DNA of 64,000 bases from an uncultured Cellulomonadaceae bacterium (GTDB lineage Bacteria > Actinomycetota > Actinomycetes > Actinomycetales > Cellulomonadaceae). Under the pieces are notes generated by a model. That model made no database searches, was not told the DNA's origin, and worked only from the letters and a program-made list of their open reading frames with translations. A program made the position numbers and the translations under genes. The stretch spans positions 930,001-994,000 of the forward strand of contig CANLXM010000001.1 of the NCBI GenBank assembly GCA_947495165.1, read 5' to 3'. Below are positions 43,216 to 54,069 of the stretch, piece by piece. Numbering within the stretch: the stretch's first letter is position 1; every line of letters starts with the position of its first letter.

Positions 43216-44762
43216 GGCTCAAGCTCCAGCTGCTGGGCAACGGCCTGCGGCGCAGCACCTGGCAGGTCGTCGGCCTGCTGCTGGGGCTCCTGAACACGGT
43301 GGTGCTCCTCGGTCTCACGTCGGTCGGGCTGTTGGCGACGCGGCGGGTGTCGCTCGAGCTCTGGGAGATCACCGTCGTCCTCGGCGGCGCGGTGCTCGTG
43401 CTGGCGTGGTGGCTGCTGCCCCTGCTGGCCTTCGGGGTCGACTCCACGCTCGACCCGTACCGGTTCGCGACCTTCGCGGTGCCGCGCCACACGCTGCTGC
43501 TCGGCCTCGGGCTCGCGGCCCTCGTCGGCATGCCCGGCATCGCCACGGTCGTCGTCGTGCTTCTATCTGTGGCGCTCTGGGTGCCTGATCTGGCTGCGGC
43601 CGCGGCGGCAGGCCTGATGGCGCCGATCGTGGTCGCCACGTGCGTCGCGGGATCCCGGGCGACGACGACGGCGCTCGCGCCGATCATGGACTCGCGCCGC
43701 TTCCGCGAGGTGGCGGGCGTGATCGCGCTCCTGCCGGTGCTGCTGCTGGGCCCCGTGGTGATCCAGGTCGGCCGGGCGGCGGCGGTGGGGCGTGATGCGA
43801 TCCCGGGGATCGTCGAGGTGGTCTCCTGGACTCCGGTCGGCGCCGCGTGGGCCGTCACCGTCGACGTCGCCCGCGGGGACTGGCTGCGGGCGGGCGCGCA
43901 CCTGGTCGTCGCGCTGGCGACACTGGGGGCCGTGGTCGCGGTGTGGCGCCACTTCCTGGGCCGCGCGCTGGTGACGCCGCCCACGGGTGCGGGCGGCCTG
44001 CGCCGTCCGCTGGGACTCGGGCTGCTCGGACGTGCCGGGAGCGCCACGGGCGCGGTCGCGGCGCGTTGTCTCAGCTACTGGCTGCGCGACCCGCGCTACG
44101 TGGGGAGCCTCACCCTCATCCCGGTCCTTCCTGTTGTGCTCGGGATCGTGTCGGGCGGGAACGAGGTCGTGGTGCTCCTGACGATCGCGCCCCTGTGCGC
44201 GTTCCTCGTCGCGTGGACGATCTCGGCCGACGTGGCGTACGACAGCACGGCGTTCTGGATGCACGCCGCGACAGGGTTGTCGGGCGTCGCGGACCGCTCC
44301 GGCCGCGTGCTCGCCGCTGTCGTGGTGGGCGGCCCGATCCTCACGGTGCTCGTGCTCGGATCGGTGGCATGGACGGGACGCTGGGACGCCCTGCCGGCGG
44401 CTGCGGGACTCACCCTCGGGATCTTCTGCACGACGCTCGGGCTCTCGAGCGCGATCTCGGCGCGCTTCCTCTACGCCGTGCCCAAGCCCGGGGACGGACC
44501 GTTCAACGCCCCGCAAGGCTCAGCGACGGCGAACCTCGTCGTGCAGGGCATCGGGTGGCTGGTGCTCGTCATCCTCGTCATGCCCGAGGCCGTCCTCGCG
44601 TTCGCCGCCGTGCACGTGCAGTCGGCACCGGCGGGCTGGGCCGCGCTCGTGGCGGGCGTGGGGATCGGTACCGCGGTGCTCGTGGGAGGGGTGCGGCTCG
44701 GGGCGCGCTGGTACGACGAGCGCACGCCCGAGCTCATGCAGACGCTGCGCGACCTGGACTGA
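43197..44762 (+). CDS. ABC exporter membrane subunit
   Basis: A 521-aa protein with about 12 hydrophobic segments and few charged loops. It starts at a GTG inside the ATPase gene; no separate promoter is visible. The middle has RRPLGLGLLGRAGSATGAVAARCLSYWLRDPRYVGS, as in actinobacterial transport permeases found beside such ATPases. Its last 29 nt overlap the 3' end of the convergent MFS gene. Transported substance unknown. Confidence 0.85.
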   Translation: MVAHLLRLKLQLLGNGLRRSTWQVVGLLLGLLNTVVLLGLTSVGLLATRRVSLELWEITVVLGGAVLVLAWWLLPLLAFGVDSTLDPYRFATFAVPRHTLLLGLGLAALVGMPGIATVVVVLLSVALWVPDLAAAAAAGLMAPIVVATCVAGSRATTTALAPIMDSRRFREVAGVIALLPVLLLGPVVIQVGRAAAVGRDAIPGIVEVVSWTPVGAAWAVTVDVARGDWLRAGAHLVVALATLGAVVAVWRHFLGRALVTPPTGAGGLRRPLGLGLLGRAGSATGAVAARCLSYWLRDPRYVGSLTLIPVLPVVLGIVSGGNEVVVLLTIAPLCAFLVAWTISADVAYDSTAFWMHAATGLSGVADRSGRVLAAVVVGGPILTVLVLGSVAWTGRWDALPAAAGLTLGIFCTTLGLSSAISARFLYAVPKPGDGPFNAPQGSATANLVVQGIGWLVLVILVMPEAVLAFAAVHVQSAPAGWAALVAGVGIGTAVLVGGVRLGARWYDERTPELMQTLRDLD

Positions 44763-46155
44763 CCGTGCTGGGTGCCGGCCCGGGCTGGACGCGCCCCGAC
44801 ACGAGCCCTGCGGTGACAGCCAAGGCGACGGAGAGGCCGAATCCGGCGAGGTATCCCGAGCTGCCGAGCCGCGCGACGAGTGGAGTGATGAGGGCGCCGG
44901 CGAGCGCGAGCGCGAACGCCGTCGACAGGGCGTCGGAGGTCTGGAGGGCCGACATCCCCGCGCCCTGCTCGCCCGGACGGGCGATCTCGAACACGAGCAG
45001 CGACAGCGTGGGATACACCATGCCGACTCCGAGCCCCGCGAGCGCCCATCCGATCCAGGCCACGGCGGTGGGTGCCGGAGCCCACGTGAGGACGGCGACG
45101 ACGGCGACGCCCGTCGCGACGAGCCCCGAGCCCAGGCGGAGGAACGTGGTGCTCGACCGTGCGGAGCGCGACCGCAGGGCCGACCCGAGCGCCCAGGTGA
45201 TCGCGCCGACGGTGAGGATCGTCCCGGCGCGCGCGGGGCTGAGTCCGCGCTCGTGCTGGAGGATCAGCGGCAGATAGACCTCGGCGCCGAAGAACGCAGC
45301 GGCCATGAGCCCCCGCACGCCGACGAGGGCGGGCATTCCGGGACGGGCGGTCAGGGTGCCCGGTGGTAGGAGCCGAAGACCTAGGAGAGCGACGACGACG
45401 GCGCCGACCGTGAGCCCGACGGTCCGGGTCGGACCCGTCGTCGAGGAGGCCACCGACATGAGCGCGACCCCGGCGCCGGCGCCGACAGCGAGCGCGAGGC
45501 GGACGAGCATCATCGCGCGCGGGCTGCGTGGGCTGCGCGGGCTGCGGCTCTCCCCAGCGCTCGGTGTCCCGGCCACAGCCTGAGCGCGGTCCGCACCGTG
45601 CCGGGTGGCCCACAGGATGAGCAGCGCCGAGGGCACGGCGAGGAGGGCGACGCCGTGGAACACCCACCGCCAGCCGAGCGACTCGACGATGACTCCCGCG
45701 ACGACCGGCCCGACCAGCGACGGCAGCACCCATGCGGTGGAGAACATGGCGAGGACGCGGGGTCGGCGTGCGGGCGTGAAGACCTCGCCGACCATCACGT
45801 AGAGCGCGATCACGTAGGCGCCTGCTCCGAGCCCTTGCAGAGCGCGGCCTGCGAGCAGGATCCACATCGAGCCGGCGGCTCCGGCGAGCACGAGTCCTGC
45901 GACGAAGACTCCGCCACCACCGAGCAGCGTGTACAGGGGGCGCGAGCGATCGGTGGAGTAGCCCGCGACCACCATGCCGACGACGGACGTCGCGAGGGTC
46001 ACGGCAAACGCGGGGGCGTAGAGATCGAGCCCGTCGAGCGCTGCGGCGATCGTCGGCATCGCCGTGGCGACCGCGAGCGACTCAAAGGCGCCGAGGGAGA
46101 CGAGCGCGAGCATGCCGACGAGGATCGCGTTCTCCGACGCGCGTGTGTGGGACAC
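44734..46155 (-). CDS. MFS multidrug-efflux-type transporter (DHA2-like)
   Basis: A 473-aa protein with about 14 TM helices. It starts SENAILVGMLALVSLGAFESLAVATAMPTIAAALDG and has the motif-A loop GYSTDRSRPLYTLLG. Motif C-like GAGAYVIALYVMVGEVF follows. This resembles EmrB-like exporters. It starts at a GTG with TACGAT 6 nt upstream. The final codons overlap the convergent ABC permease. Confidence 0.9.
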   Translation of the reverse strand: MSHTRASENAILVGMLALVSLGAFESLAVATAMPTIAAALDGLDLYAPAFAVTLATSVVGMVVAGYSTDRSRPLYTLLGGGGVFVAGLVLAGAAGSMWILLAGRALQGLGAGAYVIALYVMVGEVFTPARRPRVLAMFSTAWVLPSLVGPVVAGVIVESLGWRWVFHGVALLAVPSALLILWATRHGADRAQAVAGTPSAGESRSPRSPRSPRAMMLVRLALAVGAGAGVALMSVASSTTGPTRTVGLTVGAVVVALLGLRLLPPGTLTARPGMPALVGVRGLMAAAFFGAEVYLPLILQHERGLSPARAGTILTVGAITWALGSALRSRSARSSTTFLRLGSGLVATGVAVVAVLTWAPAPTAVAWIGWALAGLGVGMVYPTLSLLVFEIARPGEQGAGMSALQTSDALSTAFALALAGALITPLVARLGSSGYLAGFGLSVALAVTAGLVSGRVQPGPAPSTVSPGRAASA

Positions 46156-46161
46156 AAGCGC

Positions 46162-46167
46162 ATCGTA
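46162..46167 (-). promoter_or_regulatory. -10-like hexamer for leaderless MFS gene
   Basis: Reverse-strand TACGAT, 6 nt before the GTG at 46155. Confidence 0.45.
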
Positions 46168-46200
46168 GGTCTGGACTCGGTGCAGCAGCGGCGATCCGGC

Positions 46201-48093
46201 TCAGTACGGCGGCGGGTCGTCTCGGTCGCGTCGATCGGACGTCGTCCGTGCCGGGCGCTGCTCAGCTGCGGGATGCTGCACAGCGGCGGGATGCTGCCCC
46301 GTCCCTGGACGTCGATCCGTCACCAGATGCTGTTCAGCCTCCGTATGCCCCTCCGCCTCCGGATGCCTCTCGGCCTCCGGGTGCCTCTCGCCCTCCGGGC
46401 ACGGCTCCGCGACCGACCGACACTCTGGTGCGCGATCTCGTCCCGGTGGGGGAGCGCCGGGGTGGTACGCGTAGCGATGGCCGGTCGGGGTGCGCCAGAC
46501 GAAGTGCCCTGGCTGCTCCTGGGCGAGTGCGAAGCCGCCGTCGGTCTTGATCTGGTGGTCGCGCGGGCAGAGCGGTCCGAGGTTGTCGTGGCTGGTCGTC
46601 CCGCCCGCCCGGTGAAACTCGACGGTGTGGTCGAGGTCGGCGGTGTGGGCGCTGGCGGAGCAGCCCGGCCTCGCGCACGTCTGATCGCGGTGGCGGATGT
46701 GGTCAGCGAGGTCGGCGGCCGGTCGGTACCGCGTGCGCCCGACGTCGAGCACCGCTCCGGACAGAGGGTCGGTGACGATGCGGCGCCACGTCCCCTCGCC
46801 GGCGAGGCGCCGGGCTGTGCCCGGGTCGATCGGACCGTACCCCGCGAGCTCGGCCGGTTCCTGGGCGAGTCCGAGCAACGTCGTGAGGGAGACCGTCACG
46901 TTGATCTGGGACCGCCGCGACCGGGCGCGCGGACGGTCGGCCACCTCCCCGACGGTACCGACGACGGCACCGGGAGCAGCCGCGCCGTTAGGTGCGTCGG
47001 CACCGTCAGCCGGGGCGCGGGGTGCGCTCGCCGGCGCGTGCGCGCTCGCTTGCGGGTGTGCCGCGCACGGGAAGCTACCGAGACCGAGGACGGTGCCCGT
47101 GAAGAGGTCGGCGCGCAGCTGGTCGAGGGTGCGCGCGTCGCCTGCGGCGCGCAGGACGCGCGCTCGCGCGTCGAGCTCGCCGTCGACCGCCAAGGCCTCC
47201 GGCGCAGGGAGCACGGCCCAGATCCCCGCCATCCCGTGCGGCAGGGCGCGGGGACGTTCCACGCGCCGACCGCGCGCGGCCTGGGTTGCACGATCAGCGG
47301 CACCGTCGGGATCGAGCGCGATGAGGGCGCGCTGCACGTCGCCCTTGAGCTGCGCCGGTGTGCGCGCCGGGGCGCGGTCGAGAAGCGCGTCCTGCACATC
47401 CAGGCAGCCCGCCACGGGAACGTCCTGCAGCGCACGGTGGATCGCCGCGGTCTGGGCGAGGTCGAGCGCACCGCGCTCGAGCAGCTCGGCGGTCGGCGTC
47501 AGAGGGCCGGAGAGCGCGCGAGCGAGATCGACGAACGCGTCCGCTGCACGCCGCGACCGGCCGAGGCGCAGCGCGAGCTCGTCGCCCGTCACGTTGGGGC
47601 GGGCGACGTTGCCGGCGCTCGCGGGCCAGGCCGGGTTCATCGCTTCCCGGTCCGCGAGCGCCGAGACGGCCTGCAGCTGACGAGCGGCGACCCACGACGC
47701 GATCCGGTCCCATGCGGCGACCACCTCCACGACGTCGTAGTCGTCCAGATCGTCGAGTGCCGCGTCATCGAGCAGTGCGACGAGGTCCGGTGAGGGCTGC
47801 GCGTCGGCGAGCCCGGGTCCGCTGAGTGCTCTGAGCGCTGGGGGCTGCGTCCGGGCAGGAGCGTCGTCGACGTCGTCCTCGTACCGCTCCCCGGGCGGCT
47901 CCGGCGGGCAGCGGAGCTCCTCCGCGTCCCACCGCGCCCACATCGCGTCGCACGCGTCGCAGACGGCGAACCCGGTGCCGGCGCACCGGCCGAGACCGGC
48001 GAGGGACGGCGGGCAGGCAGGCCGGGGAGGCGCCATCGCCCCCCGTGCGTGCCCGACGACGCGTTGCGCGTCTGCTACCTGTGCCCCCGCCAT
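46201..48093 (-). CDS. DUF222/HNH endonuclease-domain protein (13E12-repeat type)
   Basis: A 630-aa protein of the DUF222/HNH family that is abundant in actinobacteria. An N-terminal Cys-rich patch, RCAGTGFAVCDACDAMW, may bind zinc. DUF222 spans roughly 120-420 (ALDLAQTAAIHRALQDVP, DGAADRATQAARGRRVERPR). The HNH motif is ARPGCSASAHTADLDHTVEF with LGPLCPRDHQIK, keeping Cys, Asp-His and Cys/His positions. The C-terminal ~90 residues carry repeated HPEAE/HPAA units. The ATG at 48093 has TAGCGT 7 nt upstream. The DNA target of these proteins is unknown. Confidence 0.88.
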   Translation of the reverse strand: MAGAQVADAQRVVGHARGAMAPPRPACPPSLAGLGRCAGTGFAVCDACDAMWARWDAEELRCPPEPPGERYEDDVDDAPARTQPPALRALSGPGLADAQPSPDLVALLDDAALDDLDDYDVVEVVAAWDRIASWVAARQLQAVSALADREAMNPAWPASAGNVARPNVTGDELALRLGRSRRAADAFVDLARALSGPLTPTAELLERGALDLAQTAAIHRALQDVPVAGCLDVQDALLDRAPARTPAQLKGDVQRALIALDPDGAADRATQAARGRRVERPRALPHGMAGIWAVLPAPEALAVDGELDARARVLRAAGDARTLDQLRADLFTGTVLGLGSFPCAAHPQASAHAPASAPRAPADGADAPNGAAAPGAVVGTVGEVADRPRARSRRSQINVTVSLTTLLGLAQEPAELAGYGPIDPGTARRLAGEGTWRRIVTDPLSGAVLDVGRTRYRPAADLADHIRHRDQTCARPGCSASAHTADLDHTVEFHRAGGTTSHDNLGPLCPRDHQIKTDGGFALAQEQPGHFVWRTPTGHRYAYHPGAPPPGRDRAPECRSVAEPCPEGERHPEAERHPEAEGHTEAEQHLVTDRRPGTGQHPAAVQHPAAEQRPARTTSDRRDRDDPPPY

Positions 48094-48100
48094 GCCCACG

Positions 48101-48106
48101 ACGCTA
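48101..48106 (-). promoter_or_regulatory. -10-like hexamer for leaderless DUF222/HNH gene
   Basis: Reverse-strand TAGCGT, 7 nt before the ATG at 48093. Confidence 0.4.
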
Positions 48107-48201
48107 GACGCCACCACTGACACACGGATCCGGGGTGCCCGGTGCGGTGGCGAATCCGGGCCGATCCTCCCGCCCCCGCCGCCTCGGGCGCGCGTGCGCC
48201 C

Positions 48202-48207
48202 TAGACT
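48202..48207 (+). promoter_or_regulatory. -10-like hexamer for leaderless ychF
   Basis: TAGACT, 8 nt before the GTG at 48216. Confidence 0.45.
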
Positions 48208-48215
48208 GGTCGACC

Positions 48216-49301
<1,086 letters not shown>

Positions 49302-49325
49302 ACCCCTGGTCAGACGTGGTTTCCG

Positions 49326-49374
49326 TGCTACACGAACGGGTAGCAGAACCCGCTCTGGTAGCACTTTTGTAGCA
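49326..49374. repeat. Cluster of GTAGCA sites beside the attL-like copy
   Basis: Reverse-strand TGTAGCA at 49326-49332 and forward GTAGCA at 49340, 49358 and 49369. A fifth copy, TTGTAGCAC, lies at 54821 near the middle att copy. The layout suggests arm-type binding sites of the island's integrase. Confidence 0.45.
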
Positions 49375-49441
49375 GCATGGAACAGTTGACGGTCCCTGTC
49401 GATAGGCTCGAAGCGTCGGTCCTCTTGGAAGGAGCAGGTCG

Positions 49442-51520
49442 TTGGGTGGGAAGCCGCAAAAACTCGAGTTGCGCTGGTTCAACAAGGACAAGGCGCTCAT
49501 CCCCACGAGCGCCAACCGGTACGACTACACGTGGGTCGACCCCAAGGACCCGCGCTACTGCGAAACCCACACCCTCGTCTACGGCGAGACGGTCACTGCT
49601 CCGCAGACGCCGAAACTGGACAGCAGGACGTACTCCGAGCGAGCCGACCTCGAACCGACCGAGGACAACCTCCTCATCCTCGGTGAGTCCGGCGACGTCC
49701 TAGAAGCCATGACCCGCGTCCCCGAACTCGTGGACAGGTACGTGGGCCAAGTCCGATGCATCTACATCGACCCACCCTTCAACACCTCCAAGACCTTCGC
49801 CAACTACGAGGACAACCTCGAACACTCCATCTGGCTGACGATGATGCGCGACCGGCTCATCCACCTCTACAAGCTGCTCGCAGACGACGGCAGCATCTGG
49901 GTGCACCTGGACGACGTCGAGAACCACCGAATGCGCCTGCTGCTCGACGAAGTATTCGGACCGGGCAACTTCCTCGCCGAAGTGGTCTGGGAGAAGGCCG
50001 ATTCTCCCCGCCGCGGCGACGGGTTCTCCGACGACCACGACAACATCATCGTCTACGGCAAGACCAAGGACGTCCTGCTCAACAAGATGCCCCGCACCGA
50101 GGCGGACAACGCCCGCTTCACCAACCCTGACGACGACCCGAACGGTCCTTGGTGGGACGACAACCCCACCGCTGCCAAAGGGGATGGCTCGGGCGGGATG
50201 TGCTACGCCATCCAGAACCCCATCACCGGCGAAATGATGAGGCCGGGCCTTGGCCGGAACTGGACCTATGGCCAACAGCTCTACTTCGAGGAACTGAACA
50301 AGTGGGTGCCCTACCGTTACGAGAACCTCCACGATGCCGAATGGCGAGCGAATCACGAGGGGGTGCCCGTGGAGAAGGCCTCCGACGACGTATGCGCCAT
50401 CGTCCTAGACGTCCCGGTAGAGGAAGCACGCAAGCTGGTCGAGGAGCGTCGCAAGCAGCCCAACCTCCCGAAGATCCTCATCCGCTCAACAGGAGGTCTC
50501 GGGAGTAAGTCGTACATCCCTACGCAGGGCACGAATCCGCGCACGCTGTGGCACAACGAAGACGTCGGCCACAACCGCAATGCCAAGTCGGAGATCAAGA
50601 AGCTCTTCCCGGGCCAGAAGCCATTCGCTACCCCCAAGCCCGAACGGATGCTGGAGCGAGTGATCCAGATCGCGACCAACCCGGGAGACATCGTCCTGGA
50701 CGTATTCGCCGGGTCGGGCACCACCGCGGCCGTCGCACAGAAGATGGGACGACGCTGGGTAACCTGCGAACTCATCGAGGACACTTACGAACGCTTTCTG
50801 CGCCCGCGCATCGACAAGGTCATCCGGAACCAGGATCCAGGCGGGGTGACTCTGACCAAGGGAGAGCGGGTAGATGCCACTGTCGATGGGCTGCCCGAAG
50901 ACGTGACTGCCGCCGACGCCTTCCGCCTGACCCAAGTGCTCGGGAAACTCCTCAAGGACCGAGACGACGCAGACAGCGAAGAAGAGGGCGCTGACGCCGA
51001 AGACCTGGACGACAGCGACCTCGCCGAATCCACCTCGGAACCCACGCTGCTCGAGGCTCTCCGTAAGTCGAAGGACATCAAGGCGCTCAAAGCGCTGGCC
51101 AAGACCCGCAAGACCAAAGACACCATCAACTGGCGCGGCGGAGGCGGATACGTCGTCGCTCGCCTCTCCCCGGCGTGCTTCGACTACGACGCCGACCTCG
51201 ACCTGGTCATGCTCACCGAGGCGGCCACCGGTCAGCTCCTCATTGAATCGATCGCAGCAAACCTCAACTTCAGACTGACACCCGAGCATCGCCACTTCCA
51301 CGGCGTCCGCGGATCAATGCGACTGGCAGTCGTGGAAGGCCGCCTGACCCGGCAGAAGGCAGACGACCTCATCTGCCACCTCGACTCCAACGAAGGCCTG
51401 ACGATCGCGGCAACCGAGATCGACGACGGCGTCCGCCAGCACCTGCGCAGCCTGGGCCGCGGCTGTCGCGCCGTCCACGTTCCAGATGACATCTTCACCT
51501 ACACCGCGGAGGAGGACTGA
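49442..51520 (+). CDS. mod: Type III restriction-modification DNA methyltransferase (Mod)
   Basis: A 692-aa adenine-N6/cytosine-N4-type methyltransferase. The catalytic DPPF is at 110-113 (motif IV) and precedes the AdoMet-binding DVFAGSGTT at ~420 (motif I), the beta-class order of type III Mod subunits. The region between (~150-390) is the variable target-recognition part. An acidic linker (DADSEEEGADAEDLDDSD) near 525 separates a C-terminal domain. It starts at TTG 49442, supported by GGAAGGAG 7 nt upstream. With Res it forms the type III enzyme. The recognition site cannot be read from sequence. Confidence 0.92.
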   Translation: MGGKPQKLELRWFNKDKALIPTSANRYDYTWVDPKDPRYCETHTLVYGETVTAPQTPKLDSRTYSERADLEPTEDNLLILGESGDVLEAMTRVPELVDRYVGQVRCIYIDPPFNTSKTFANYEDNLEHSIWLTMMRDRLIHLYKLLADDGSIWVHLDDVENHRMRLLLDEVFGPGNFLAEVVWEKADSPRRGDGFSDDHDNIIVYGKTKDVLLNKMPRTEADNARFTNPDDDPNGPWWDDNPTAAKGDGSGGMCYAIQNPITGEMMRPGLGRNWTYGQQLYFEELNKWVPYRYENLHDAEWRANHEGVPVEKASDDVCAIVLDVPVEEARKLVEERRKQPNLPKILIRSTGGLGSKSYIPTQGTNPRTLWHNEDVGHNRNAKSEIKKLFPGQKPFATPKPERMLERVIQIATNPGDIVLDVFAGSGTTAAVAQKMGRRWVTCELIEDTYERFLRPRIDKVIRNQDPGGVTLTKGERVDATVDGLPEDVTAADAFRLTQVLGKLLKDRDDADSEEEGADAEDLDDSDLAESTSEPTLLEALRKSKDIKALKALAKTRKTKDTINWRGGGGYVVARLSPACFDYDADLDLVMLTEAATGQLLIESIAANLNFRLTPEHRHFHGVRGSMRLAVVEGRLTRQKADDLICHLDSNEGLTIAATEIDDGVRQHLRSLGRGCRAVHVPDDIFTYTAEED

Positions 51521-51522
51521 CC

Positions 51523-54069
51523 ATGGCCACCCTTCCCATCTCGCTCGACCGGAGCACGATCGACCAGATAGCCCAGGAGTTCGACCTCCGCACCCCAAAC
51601 AAGGAGGGCCTGCGCCAGCTGATCTTCCACCTGACCGGCGACTTCGACCCGCTGGAACCACTGGTCCTGCACATGGCCACCGGCGCCGGCAAGACCTACC
51701 TGATGGCCGCAGCGGTCGAGTACTTCCGCCGACAGGGCCTGCACAACATCATGATCGTGACACCGTCACTGGTCGTCCAGGACAAGACCGTCCAGAACTT
51801 CACGAACGGCTCCCGCCGCTACGTCGGCGGCTTCCCGATCTCCCCAGACGTGGTCAGCCCCCAGTCCTATAACGCATGGCGCCTGCGCCAGGCGAGCAAC
51901 ATGTTCGAAGACCACTCCGACCCGTCGATGGTTTTCATCTTCAACGTCCACCAGCTCGTGGCACCCAGGGAGACGAAGACGTCGTCCACCAAGACCTTGG
52001 ATGGCCAGCGCACCAAGATCCGCAAGTTCCAGGAAGACTCCGGCTCCCTGTACGAGTACCTGACTGGGCTGGAGGACCTGATCGTCATCGCGGACGAGTC
52101 GCACCTCTACGGCGCCTCAGCCAAGGCCTTCAACCAGGCACTCAAGGACCTCAAGCCGGCGGCGACCATCGGGTTGACGGCCTCCGCGGACAGGCGCGAC
52201 CACGTCATCTATCAGTACCCCTTGCACAAGGCGATCAGCGACGGCTACGTCAAGGCCCCGGTGCTGGTCTATCGAAAGTCCGGGTACAAGGGCGAACAGG
52301 CCGAAGAGCGGCAGCTGCGCGACGCGCTATCTCTGCTGCGCAACAAGGAAGCCATCTACGCGAACTACATCGCCGAACGCCCAGGCACCAAACAGATCAA
52401 GCCTGCGCTGTTCGTAGTGTGCTCCAACGTCGACCACGCAACGCAGACAGCCGACCTGCTCCGCGGCCCCGGCTACCTCGGGTCCGATACAGCCGTGCTG
52501 CAGGTCGACAACCAGCATGACGACGAGGCCACCCGCAAGCTCCTCGACAACCTCGACAGCCCACAATCGCCAGTCCGCGTCGTCGTCTCCGTCGACAAGC
52601 TCAAGGAGGGGTGGGACACCAAACGCATCGCCGTCATGTGCACGCTCCGGGCCATGGCGTCGGAAGTTCTCACTCAGCAGACGATGGGCCGTGGCTTGAG
52701 GCTGCCGTTTGGTGAGCACACGAAGGTCGATCGGATCGACCAGCTCGACATCCTCGCGCACACGTCGTTTGAAGACCTGCTCAACGATGAGAACGTGCTT
52801 CAAACGTTCGGCTTGGAAGGGGCCTCGGAAGAAGCCCTCACCGGGCAGGACCTGATAGCGCCCCCGGCAAGCCAGCATGGTGCCGAAGGGCTCACGGGCG
52901 ACAGTGGCTCGGAGGTCACCGACGACGCCGAGCCTCTCGAGGACGACTCCATCACCCTCGGCCCTTCTGCAGGAACATCCGCCGGCGACTCGTCGAACAC
53001 CGTCCACGCCGTTGAACTCGACGATGACGAAGAGATCAATGTCGACTCCGTCCCGACGCCGGTCATCGTGAGCATCAACGTCAAATACGCCGGGACGACT
53101 TTCCTGTTCCCGTCGTCGACGATGTCTGAGACGATCGCTCCGTTCCACCTCAAGCAAGTCCATGCGGATGCGATCACAGCAGCGGCTAAACGTGTAAGTG
53201 ACACCGGCGAGGTGCTGCACCGCAAGAAGCTCGTTGTCTCGGAGGAGAAGCAGGCGATATCAGCCGAGCGCATCGAAGACGCGCAGGTCGCCAGTGCCCT
53301 TGTCGACACCGCCGACGTCGTCAGGGAGCTAACCAGGCGGGTCATCGGCCTTCGCCGCGTGACCCAGAACAGCGCTAACATCGCCCAGCTTGAGAAGCGG
53401 ATCATCCCGCAGTTCATGGCTGACGCACCAGTCGCTAGCTGGACGGAGAAGGCCAAGGAGTCGGCCGTCGGGGAGCTCGAGAAGCTCATCGCAGACAAGG
53501 TCAAGGAGCACGCCAGCAGTACCCAGACCGAAACTCAGATCACCCCGGTCGAACTGCCGATCGACCAGCACTTCACGCTGCCCTTGGGGCAGGACGTCAT
53601 AGGCCTACTCGCCGAGGACCAGCAACGCGAGTTTCAAGTCCGCCAGTACTACGGCAACTGGGACAAGGGACTGTTCCCAGCGTCATCATTCGACTCATGG
53701 GGCGGCGAGTACTTGCTCGCCATGAAGCTCAACTACTCCGCGGACATCGTCTGGTGGAAGCGCCTCTACCAGCACGAAGGGGCCTCCATCGCCTACTCCA
53801 CCCGTGACAACTACTTCCCAGACTTCGTGGCACTGGACACCGCCGGGGTCTACTGGATAATCGAGGGGAAGGCAGACAAGGGCAGGGATGACGAGATCGT
53901 GGCGAAGAAGCGCGCCGCGGCCCTCGATCTAATCAACGAACTGATCAGCGAACCAGACTTCAGCGACGCCACGTGGGGCTACCTGATCGCCTACGAGTCC
54001 GATGTGCGGTCTGCCGATTCATGGTCCGACCTCAAGGTGAAGGCACAGCCCGTCGTGGCTGACTATTGA
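51523..54069 (+). CDS. res: Type III restriction enzyme (Res) helicase-nuclease subunit
   Basis: An 848-aa SF2 translocase. Walker A ATGAGKT with Lys57, DESH box at 191-194, motif III LTAS, and motif VI QQTMGRGLRLP near residue 390. The C-terminal nuclease has a PD-(D/E)xK site: Asp767 in FPDF, then Glu781 and Lys783 in WIIEGKAD. It starts 2 nt after mod with GGAGGA upstream, so both are one operon. All catalytic motifs are intact, so the system looks functional. The 3' end overlaps the truncated integrase frame on the other strand. Confidence 0.92.
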   Translation: MATLPISLDRSTIDQIAQEFDLRTPNKEGLRQLIFHLTGDFDPLEPLVLHMATGAGKTYLMAAAVEYFRRQGLHNIMIVTPSLVVQDKTVQNFTNGSRRYVGGFPISPDVVSPQSYNAWRLRQASNMFEDHSDPSMVFIFNVHQLVAPRETKTSSTKTLDGQRTKIRKFQEDSGSLYEYLTGLEDLIVIADESHLYGASAKAFNQALKDLKPAATIGLTASADRRDHVIYQYPLHKAISDGYVKAPVLVYRKSGYKGEQAEERQLRDALSLLRNKEAIYANYIAERPGTKQIKPALFVVCSNVDHATQTADLLRGPGYLGSDTAVLQVDNQHDDEATRKLLDNLDSPQSPVRVVVSVDKLKEGWDTKRIAVMCTLRAMASEVLTQQTMGRGLRLPFGEHTKVDRIDQLDILAHTSFEDLLNDENVLQTFGLEGASEEALTGQDLIAPPASQHGAEGLTGDSGSEVTDDAEPLEDDSITLGPSAGTSAGDSSNTVHAVELDDDEEINVDSVPTPVIVSINVKYAGTTFLFPSSTMSETIAPFHLKQVHADAITAAAKRVSDTGEVLHRKKLVVSEEKQAISAERIEDAQVASALVDTADVVRELTRRVIGLRRVTQNSANIAQLEKRIIPQFMADAPVASWTEKAKESAVGELEKLIADKVKEHASSTQTETQITPVELPIDQHFTLPLGQDVIGLLAEDQQREFQVRQYYGNWDKGLFPASSFDSWGGEYLLAMKLNYSADIVWWKRLYQHEGASIAYSTRDNYFPDFVALDTAGVYWIIEGKADKGRDDEIVAKKRAAALDLINELISEPDFSDATWGYLIAYESDVRSADSWSDLKVKAQPVVADY

